Shown one piece after another: positions 28,026-33,776 of a stretch of 33,776 bases of DNA (its first letter is position 1; every line of letters begins with the position of its first letter). The position numbers and the translations under genes were made by a program. The notes under the pieces were generated by a model that was given only the letters and a program-made list of their open reading frames with translations, did not search any database and was not told the origin of the DNA. The stretch covers positions 1 through 33,776 of the forward strand of contig CALLOB010000073.1 of NCBI GenBank assembly GCA_938005315.1, written 5' to 3'. This stretch comes from an uncultured Phycisphaerae bacterium. GTDB taxonomy: Bacteria > Planctomycetota > Phycisphaerae > UBA1845 > PWPN01.

Positions 28026-28031
28026 TATAAT
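28026..28031 (+). promoter_or_regulatory. -10 box of rnpB
   Basis: A perfect TATAAT, six bases upstream of the first base-paired nucleotide of RNase P RNA (28038). No recognisable -35 hexamer lies 17 nt upstream, where the sequence is GC-rich. Confidence 0.55.
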
Positions 28032-28037
28032 GATGGT

Positions 28038-28464
28038 GACGGAGTGGGCGAGGCGATCGCTCGCTCGGCTTCGGCCGGGCGGGAGGAAAGTCCGAACTGG
28101 GCAGGGCACGGTGGTGGCTAACGGCCACCCGGCGCGAGCCGAGGGACAGTGCCACAGAAAACATACCGCCTTCGACGCGCGACCCGTGTTTCGGGTCGGC
28201 CGCCGTCGGCGATCCGTCGAAGCCCGGGTCGCGCGTCGCAGGTAAGGGTGAAAAGGTGCGGTAAGAGCGCACCGCGAACGCGGGTGACCGCGTCGGCAGG
28301 GCAAACCCCACCGCCAGCAAGCCCAAATAGGCAGCGAGAGGCGGCCCGTCTCGTTTGAGCTGCGGGTAGGGCGCTCGAGCGGCCTGGTAACAGGCCGCCC
28401 AGATGAATGATCGCCGTTCGCCTTGCGGTGAACAACAGAATTCGGCTTATTCGCCCACTCCGTC
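28038..28464 (+). ncRNA. rnpB: RNase P RNA, bacterial type A
   Basis: About 427 nt; catalytic RNA that trims the 5' leader of tRNA precursors. The ends pair perfectly over 14 bp (28038-28051 with 28451-28464) to form P1. Conserved cores are visible: GAGGAAAGTCC at 28083-28093, GCCACAGAAAACATACCGCC at 28151-28170, the GGTAAGGGTGAAAAGGTGCG region near 28241, the GGCAAACCCCACC segment near 28300, AGATGAATGATCGCC from 28401 and ACAGAATTCGGCTTA from 28435. A GC-rich arm at about 28170-28240 is a long P12. The ends are inferred from pairing; the mature 3' end may be a few bases different. A TGCCGG/CCGGCA hairpin at 28481-28507 could help terminate. Confidence 0.97.
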
Positions 28465-28989
28465 ATCTTGTGACACGTCGTGCCGGTCCCATGTCGCGTA
28501 CCCGGCATCCGTCAGGATGGCGGGCCGCGCGAAGCGCCCTTGTCTCGCCCCGGTTTCGGCCGGAGGCCGATTCGCCGGCGGGCCCCGGATTCAGCGGAGG
28601 CCCGTCCTCGGATGATTTCCGTCCTCGACGCGCCGACGTCACACGCCAAGGCTGCTTCGGACGGTCTTATCGGCCCGTCTTACGCGTGAACCGGCTCTCG
28701 CCGCGGCGTGGAAGGACGGGGGCAGAAACCCCAATCCGGGGCGGATGCCTTACGCTTGGCCGCTGCGATGCCGGAGACCTCCACAGGCATCGATTCTCGC
28801 TAACACCTTTCAAGACACAGCTTGCGTCCCGGCGCCTCCGCTCGCCCCGGCCTCCGACCGCCCGGCCGGCCCGATAACCCGATCCAAGCGGCTTTTCAGC
28901 GTTCGCAAGCCCGCAAGGCTTCAAGCCGATAGCCACACCGGTTCGGGGGGCTTTGCTCCGCCCTGTCCGGCGGCCGTGAGACTGCAGGA
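28465..28989. other. 525-nt region after rnpB with no supported gene
   Basis: Short open frames on the plus strand lack homology and ribosome sites. It contains a possible terminator hairpin at 28481-28507. The stretch just before 28990 may be remnant of the decayed regulator gene, but nothing can be aligned. Confidence 0.45.
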
Positions 28990-29382
28990 ATGCCACCGCC
29001 CAGGATCCTGCTGGCCGAGGATGAACCCGCGCATCAGTACCTCATTCGCGCGGCGCTGAAGGGAGAACGCGCCGATGCGCAGATCGACGTGGTCGGCACC
29101 GGGAGCGAACTGCTCGATCGCGTCCGGGGCCGCGATTTCGGTTGCGTCCGGCCGGCACGGTGGGACATCCTACGCGTGGCCGACGCCATGGACGCGATGA
29201 CTTCGCCGCGCCCCTACCGTACGGTCATGACGCCGGACGGCGTGATCCGCGAACTGCGCGCCGGCATCGGCCGGCAGTTCCACCCGCAGGCGGCAAGGTG
29301 CGCCATCCGGTACTGCGTCCGACACGCCGCCCGCGGCTGCTCGAAGCCGTCAAGCGCCGCGCAAGAAGAAACCATCCGTTGA
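28990..29382 (+). pseudogene. Remnant of a REC/HD-GYP response regulator with internal deletion
   Basis: The 130-codon frame starts with the first half of a receiver domain (RILLAEDEPAHQYLIRAALK, then the FGCV strand where the phospho-acceptor Asp should follow). It then jumps directly to the last part of an HD-GYP domain (ILRVADAMDAMTSPRPYR, then GVIRELRAGIGRQFHP). The phosphorylation Asp, the rest of REC and the catalytic HD and GYP motifs are all missing. An intact gene would need roughly 250 more codons. The frame is open across the junction at about nt 29145, so a short protein could still be made, but neither activity is possible. The ATG has no proper Shine-Dalgarno site. HD-GYP proteins hydrolyse cyclic di-GMP, so this is the trace of a lost signalling gene. 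Confidence 0.65.
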
Positions 29383-29423
29383 CCGGCCGGCCTGCCGAGG
29401 CGGCCGGTCGAGGAGAACCGCTG

Positions 29424-29747
29424 ATGTCGATTCATGCTGGACGAGACAGGGATCGTCGCCGCGAACACGACCGCCGCGCGCAGCCTCGCCGCGTCGCCGC
29501 CGGGCGCGTGGTGTGGCGCCGCATGGAGGACGTCGACCGCCGCCTCGGGTGGCTGAGCGACGAGTCCGCCTCGAGCCTGAGTTTCATCGTCTCGGCCTGC
29601 GACCGGCCCGCCCTGCGCGAACACATCGAACTGAGCGGCCGCGATCGAAGACCCCGCCGCTACGTCGTCACACGCATCGCCGACTACGACGCGAACCTGG
29701 CCCTGGTGGCCGCCCGCGACGCGGACGACACCCGCGCCGACGCATGA
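29424..29747 (+). CDS. Small PilZ-like protein
   Basis: 107 residues. A very basic N-terminus (residues 1-30, ten or more Arg) precedes a beta-rich segment, with VVWRRMEDVDRRLGWLSDES and then ASSLSFIVSACDRPALREHI, ending in RRYVVTRIADYDANLALVAA. The pattern of a small beta-barrel with a closing 'D-N-LALVAARD' strand resembles degenerate PilZ domains that are frequent in planctomycetes; the classic RxxxR and DxSxxG motifs are not clearly present, though RRVAAGR (residues 20-26) may be a relic of RxxxR. The ATG at 29424 has AGGAGA 7 nt upstream. It follows the HD-GYP remnant on the same strand, which is consistent with a cyclic di-GMP theme. Assignment tentative. Confidence 0.55.
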   Translation: MSIHAGRDRDRRREHDRRAQPRRVAAGRVVWRRMEDVDRRLGWLSDESASSLSFIVSACDRPALREHIELSGRDRRPRRYVVTRIADYDANLALVAARDADDTRADA

Positions 29748-30215
29748 ACCCCCCGGCCGCCGGCCCCCGTGCCGGCCGCCGAAGGCGGACAACGCCACCT
29801 GTCGGCACCGCGCTGCGCGGCGACGACCCGGCGCCTGAGCTGGACGGCCCGGACGGATCCTTTCTCGCCGGCATTCGGCCCCCTCGAAGGCCGAAGCCGC
29901 GAGAGCGGAACTGCCCAGGGTGTCCGACCATTCGGCACGCGACCGCCCGTCGTTGCGGCAGTACCCCCGGAAGTCTATACTGTTTTCTCAACAGCGGGTT
30001 GGGGAGCCGGGTCTCGCACCCGTCACCGGCCGGTTTCCGTCGGCGCCGCCGGCAGCGGATCGCGGAGCCGCTGCGGCAGATGGCGAAATCAAACAGGTTG
30101 ACGGCCCACCGCGGCGGCTCGGTCACGGGAAGCACCCGCGAGGCACTGCCCCGGCGTGATTGGACGGACGCGGTCGGCCGCCGCATGGGCCCGCCCCCGC
30201 CCGGAGGCTTTTTTG
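29748..30215. other. 468-nt region before the heparinase gene
   Basis: No gene is supported; the open frames here are arginine/proline-rich products of GC bias. It holds the promoter candidate at 29953-29981. A leader of about 228 nt would follow before the start codon at 30216, long enough to contain regulatory structure, but no known riboswitch motif is recognised. Confidence 0.5.
29953..29981 (+). promoter_or_regulatory. Putative sigma70-type promoter for the heparinase operon
   Basis: TTGCGG at 29953-29958 and TATACT at 29976-29981 are separated by 17 nt, the optimal spacing. Transcription would start near 29988. Motif match only. Confidence 0.42.
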
Positions 30216-32939
30216 ATGCCCTGTTCTTTCGGCCTGATTGCGGCCGCGGCCTGCCTCCTGGCGACCGACGGCCCCCGACGCCCTCTGGATCTGTTTCTCA
30301 ACACCCTGCAGCTCGAGGCCCACACCGCCGAGCGCGATACTGAACGCTTCGCGGAGGTTACCGCCTCGACGCCTGTGGGCCAGGTCTTCAAGGTCGGCCC
30401 AGACGTGACGGAAGTCTGTCGCGTGGGCATCTGGCAGGCCTTCTGGCATGCCAGCTGGCAGTCCGACGAAGTGCTGGTCATGACCCTCTGGGACAGCCCG
30501 CAGAAGCAGACCTCCTGCGGCCGTTGGCGGATACCCTACAGCCGGCGGATGTGGGAGTCGGCTTTCCCGGTCTTTCGGCTCGACGCGGCCGTGCAGCCGG
30601 GCCGGTCGTACTACTTCGAACTGACTGTCGATGTCCAGCCCCTGCAGCCCGCCGAGACGCCGCGCGAGTGGCTTCTGGGCGAGCCCAAGCCGGGTTTCGC
30701 CGGCGGCGATCGCACAATCGGCGGAGTCGGCATCGCCCGCGACGACTACCCCCACGGCCAGGCCTTCGTCGGCGGCCGGCCCCAGGAGTTCGACCTGATG
30801 TTTCAGGTCATGACCCGCCGCAACGTCGATCGCGACACGCTCTACAGCCGGGCCTTCGCATACCTGGACCTGGACTATCCGCCGCTGGAAGCGGTGCGTC
30901 GCGCGGCGGAAGACCGCGATTGGGATCGGGCCGTCGCCGCGATGATCGCCCATTTCGAGGGCCGGGCCGACCTGCTGGATCCGAAGCGACCGCGACCCGC
31001 GCTGGATCCCTCCTATGACACCTTCGAGGCGGATCTGGCGGCCGAACAGCTCGTCTGGAGCCCCACCGACGGCACCATCGTCGACATCGGACCGCACTGG
31101 AACTATTACACCCTGTGGCCCCAGCGCGGCGGCGTGGGGCTGACCCGCGGCGGGATGCGCAAACCGCTGGGCGAAGGCTACGCCCGGACCGGCAACCCCA
31201 AGTACGCCCGGGCATTCAACGACATGCTGGCGGACTTCTTCGTGGACAGCCCGTCGCCGGCGCTGAACGGGGCCTTCAGGCCCGGTGAGCCGATTCCGCC
31301 ATCGCCCGGCCCCGGCGCTCACGGCGGCTCGATGTGGTCCGGCCTGGCGCTGGGCGCCCGGATGATTCACGGCTTCCACTACTACGCCATCTTCGCCGAT
31401 TCGCCGTGGTTCACGCCGGACGTCCGGGCGATGTGGATTTTCAACCTCCCCCAGATGGCCGAGGTGCTGGAGAGACAGCGCGGCGGCGGCAACTGGGCGA
31501 CGCAGATGAACGATGCCCTCTTCCAGTTCGGCCTGACCTACCCCGAGTTCCGCCGGGCCGGAGACCGGGTCAAGGCCGCATGGGAGAGCCTGGTCGCCAA
31601 CGCCTTCGAGACCGTTCGCCCCGACGGCGCGCTGCGCGAGCCGACCATCAACTACCACATGCTGGTGCTCAACCGCTACTCCCGCGCCATCCAGGACTGC
31701 CGGGCCCGCGGGCTGGAAGTCCCGCCGGCGATGGTCGAGCTGGTCGAGAAGATGTTCGATCTCGTGATGCACACCACCGCTCCCGACGGTACCCTGGTGC
31801 CCTGGGGCGATTCGACCCACCCGACGCGGCCGGAAATCCTCGAACGCGGGGCCGGACTCTATGACCGTCGGGACTTCCGCTACGTCTTCACCGCCGGCCG
31901 CGAGGGGACGCCTCCCGCCCGGACCTCTACGGCCTTCAAGGATGCCGGTTTCTGCTACCTGCGGAACGACTGGTCGAGCGATTCCAACTTCGCCGCCTTG
32001 CGCTGCGGACCCTTCGGCAGCCACGGCCATCACGATGCCCTGAGCATCGTGGTCGCGGCTTTCGGGCACTGGATGCTGATCGACCCGGGCATGCACACCT
32101 ACGGCACGCCCGAGGCCCGCGAGCTGACCTCCGGTGCCGCGCACAACACCCTGACCGTCGATGGGCATGACGCGCGCAGTGCCCGCCTGACCTCCTGGCA
32201 CACGGCCAGGGGGTTCGACTTCGCCGCCGGATGCAACGACGGCTTCATTGGCCTGACGGACGTCCGTCACCTTCGCCGGCTGTGGTTCCTCAAGGACGAT
32301 GGAGCCGGACCGGACCTGTGGCTCGTCTGGGACGACGTGGAAGGGTCCGGACAGCACGAAGTTCATGCCCGGTACCGATTTGCGCCGCTCAAGGTGGATA
32401 CGGACGGAACAGCGGTGGCGTTCTGGACACAAGGGTCCGGCCCGAATCTGGCGGTGCGGGTCATCGGGGAGCCGCAACCGCGTCTGAGCCTGGGGACCGG
32501 AATCGCCGCCTGGGGGGGCTTGACGCAGGTGCCGGTGGCGACGGTTGGTGTTCAGGGGCCGTTGCCGGTACGGCTGGTATCGCTGCTGGTGCCGTCGCGG
32601 GCCGCGGCGGCGGTGGAGTGGAAGCTGCAGGCGGCGCCGTGCGGCGGTGCCGGACAGGCTGTCTGGGCCGAGGGCACGGAGGCGAGCGTGTTGGCACTGG
32701 CCGCGCACCGGCAGGACGATGCACCGCAGGCCTTGGAAGCGGCGCTGCCCGACGGCAGGACGGTGCGGATGGAGGGTGCTGGGGCGGTGATACGCTTTCG
32801 AAAGAGCCCGGACGGATGGCAACCGGCCGCGGTCCACGGCGTCGGGCTGAGGTGGGTGGAACTGGACGGGCGGCGGCTGGTGAGTGCGGCCGATCCGCAG
32901 CAGCCGGTCGACTGGCGACCGGCGGGAGGTAATGAGTGA
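30216..32939 (+). CDS. Secreted heparinase II/III-family protein
   Basis: 907 residues. Residues 1-20 are a signal-like segment (MPCSFGLIAAAACLLA). Residues about 25-205 form an extra N-terminal beta-sandwich (strand-rich, with the GRSYYFELTVDVQ motif). Next comes an alpha/alpha-toroid with PHWNYYTLWPQRGG, GARMIHGFHYYAI and NYHMLVLNRYSRAI, which holds the Asn/Tyr-type catalytic residues. The C-terminal beta-sandwich begins with the family hallmark GSHGHHDALS near residue 601, followed by DPGMHTYG. Such lyases cleave uronic-acid-containing glycans (heparin, alginate or ulvan-like) by beta-elimination; the substrate is not deducible. The start at 30216 has GGAGG 8 nt upstream. The stop overlaps the next ATG by one base (TGATG), so the two are translationally coupled. 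Confidence 0.87.
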   Translation: MPCSFGLIAAAACLLATDGPRRPLDLFLNTLQLEAHTAERDTERFAEVTASTPVGQVFKVGPDVTEVCRVGIWQAFWHASWQSDEVLVMTLWDSPQKQTSCGRWRIPYSRRMWESAFPVFRLDAAVQPGRSYYFELTVDVQPLQPAETPREWLLGEPKPGFAGGDRTIGGVGIARDDYPHGQAFVGGRPQEFDLMFQVMTRRNVDRDTLYSRAFAYLDLDYPPLEAVRRAAEDRDWDRAVAAMIAHFEGRADLLDPKRPRPALDPSYDTFEADLAAEQLVWSPTDGTIVDIGPHWNYYTLWPQRGGVGLTRGGMRKPLGEGYARTGNPKYARAFNDMLADFFVDSPSPALNGAFRPGEPIPPSPGPGAHGGSMWSGLALGARMIHGFHYYAIFADSPWFTPDVRAMWIFNLPQMAEVLERQRGGGNWATQMNDALFQFGLTYPEFRRAGDRVKAAWESLVANAFETVRPDGALREPTINYHMLVLNRYSRAIQDCRARGLEVPPAMVELVEKMFDLVMHTTAPDGTLVPWGDSTHPTRPEILERGAGLYDRRDFRYVFTAGREGTPPARTSTAFKDAGFCYLRNDWSSDSNFAALRCGPFGSHGHHDALSIVVAAFGHWMLIDPGMHTYGTPEARELTSGAAHNTLTVDGHDARSARLTSWHTARGFDFAAGCNDGFIGLTDVRHLRRLWFLKDDGAGPDLWLVWDDVEGSGQHEVHARYRFAPLKVDTDGTAVAFWTQGSGPNLAVRVIGEPQPRLSLGTGIAAWGGLTQVPVATVGVQGPLPVRLVSLLVPSRAAAAVEWKLQAAPCGGAGQAVWAEGTEASVLALAAHRQDDAPQALEAALPDGRTVRMEGAGAVIRFRKSPDGWQPAAVHGVGLRWVELDGRRLVSAADPQQPVDWRPAGGNE

Positions 32940-33776
32940 TGCGTTGCGCAACCATCGGACTGGTGATCGGGGCGGCCTGGCTGGTTTCGACTTCCTCGCC
33001 GGCCACAGGGGCCGATCCGGCCCCGACGATGACCGCCCGCGACGGTTCGACGATGGTGCTCGTACCGGCCGGGCCGTTCGTGATGGGTTCAGGCCTGGGG
33101 CGGGACGACGAGACGCCACCGCACCGCGTGGAACTGCCGGCGTTCTACATCGACAAGATGGAGGTGACGGCCGGTCAGTACGCCAGGTTCCTCAAGGCCA
33201 CGGGCGTCAAGCCGCCGCCAGGGTGGAGCGGGCCGACGCCCCCGGCGGGCCGCGAGCAGTTCCCGATTGCCAACATCACCTGGTTCGACGCGATGCGCTA
33301 CGCGATCTGGGCAGGCAAACGGCTTCCGACCGAGGCCGAGTGGGAGAAAGCCGCCCGCGGCACGGACGGCCGGCTCTATCCCTGGGGCGATGTGGACGAT
33401 CCGGGCCGGCGGCGGCTGGACGTGGAGACCTCGGCCGGCGACGGACTCGGTCCGGTCGGTCAGCTTCCCGAGGGCGCGTCGCCCTACGGTTGCCTGGATA
33501 TGTCGGGCAACGCCTGGGAGTGGACCGCCGACTGGTACAAGCCTTATCCGCACTCGGCGGCCAACCTCGTGCACTTCGGCGAGCAGTACAAGGTGATCCG
33601 GGGGGGCGGCGGGATCTACTTCTACGGTGCGGCCAACACCGGGCGGTGCACGCAGCGGGCCCGGCTGGTCCCCTACGGCGCGTATGACGCTCTGGGGTTC
33701 CGTTGCGTGGCGGATGTGGACCCTGCGGCCGCCCCTTACGACCCTCAGAAGCTGCTGGAAGCGGCCGAGGCCCGGC
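32939..33776 (+). CDS. Formylglycine-generating-enzyme-like (SUMF1) protein, partial
   Basis: At least 279 residues, cut by the window end. Residues 1-25 are a signal peptide. The FGE-sulfatase domain follows: MVLVPAGPFVMGSG, PPHRVELPAFYIDKMEVTAG (YARFLKATG after), ITWFDAMRYAIWAGKRLPTE, AEWEKAARGTDGRLYPWGD, GCLDMSGNAWEWTADWY and ALGFRCV. True FGEs oxidise a sulfatase cysteine to formylglycine using a Cys pair in the GGS-x-x-C-x4-C region. Here that region, near residues 220-240, reads GGGGIYFYGAANTGRC and lacks the pair, so catalysis as an FGE is unlikely; binding or another enzymatic role is expected. The ATG at 32939 has GGAGG 9 nt upstream. It is coupled to the heparinase gene. Confidence 0.82.
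   Translation, partial: MRCATIGLVIGAAWLVSTSSPATGADPAPTMTARDGSTMVLVPAGPFVMGSGLGRDDETPPHRVELPAFYIDKMEVTAGQYARFLKATGVKPPPGWSGPTPPAGREQFPIANITWFDAMRYAIWAGKRLPTEAEWEKAARGTDGRLYPWGDVDDPGRRRLDVETSAGDGLGPVGQLPEGASPYGCLDMSGNAWEWTADWYKPYPHSAANLVHFGEQYKVIRGGGGIYFYGAANTGRCTQRARLVPYGAYDALGFRCVADVDPAAAPYDPQKLLEAAEAR

Noticed and set aside
28680..28760. GC-rich stretch with repeated GGGG/CCCC blocks as a riboswitch before the REC/HD-GYP remnant
   Set aside because: It does not match the conserved core of any cyclic di-GMP or other riboswitch I can recall, and the downstream gene is non-functional.
29744..30343. Gene overlapping the end of the PilZ-like gene by ATGA
   Set aside because: The frame is Arg/Pro-rich with no homology and would run across the heparinase promoter and start.
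30123..33119. 998-codon frame antisense to the heparinase gene
   Set aside because: Antisense shadow of a well-supported gene, with no recognisable domain or ribosome site.

Overview
The window is GC-rich, gene-dense bacterial chromosome. The protein families point to the Planctomycetota, most likely a Phycisphaerae-like lineage: a DUF1571 lipoprotein, a secreted DUF1080 (3-keto-disaccharide hydrolase) protein, exported Gfo/Idh/MocA enzymes including a GH109-like one, a dockerin-tailed papain protease, heparinase II/III and a sulfatase-modifying-factor-like protein. This assignment is inferred from gene content only. Starts mix good Shine-Dalgarno sites with apparent leaderless starts.

Layout. 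1-436: a cluster of short palindromic repeats, then a promoter. 437-4012 (+): glycosyltransferase and two exported Gfo/Idh/MocA proteins. 4019-5491 (-): AMP-forming acyl-CoA synthetase. 5641-8882 (+): TPR/SPOR lipoprotein, polysaccharide flippase, DUF1080 lipoprotein, ending at a perfect 18-nt palindrome shared with the convergent GH50-like hydrolase (8907-11027, -). 11254-11719 (-): an 87-codon coiled-coil gene followed by a strongly folded 200-nt tail with an intrinsic terminator. 12241-15084 (+): uvrA. 15103-16731 (-): S10 carboxypeptidase. 16850-17953 (+): divergent rsmH. 18279-23729 (-): bioD, nikR, a frameshifted URO-D-type methyltransferase, a TauE/SafE permease and a papain-like protease with a dockerin-like tail. 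24120-27602 (+): tRNA-Arg(UCG), serS, a DAHP synthase, DUF1571 lipoprotein. 27675-27987: two near-identical 119-bp composite repeats. 28038-28464 (+): RNase P RNA with a TATAAT box. 28990-29747: a decayed REC/HD-GYP gene and a small PilZ-like protein. 30216-33776 (+): heparinase II/III protein overlapping a formylglycine-generating-enzyme-like gene that runs off the window.

Themes. Much of the coding capacity is for exported glycan handling: C3-oxidation-type oxidoreductases plus a 3-keto-glycoside hydrolase, a GH50-like enzyme, heparinase and flippase/glycosyltransferase. Housekeeping genes (uvrA, rsmH, serS, DAHP synthase, rnpB, bioD) are interspersed as single genes or pairs.

The most notable unexplained signals are (i) a REP/BIME-like repeat family whose two hairpin types share a GGAG head and a CTCCGT loop while their stems differ by compensated base pairs, and (ii) the folded segment downstream of the 87-codon gene, which has a 13-bp hairpin whose loop reads CCTCCTCCC on one strand and GGGAGGAGG on the other. 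No complete mobile element, CRISPR array or defence system was seen.
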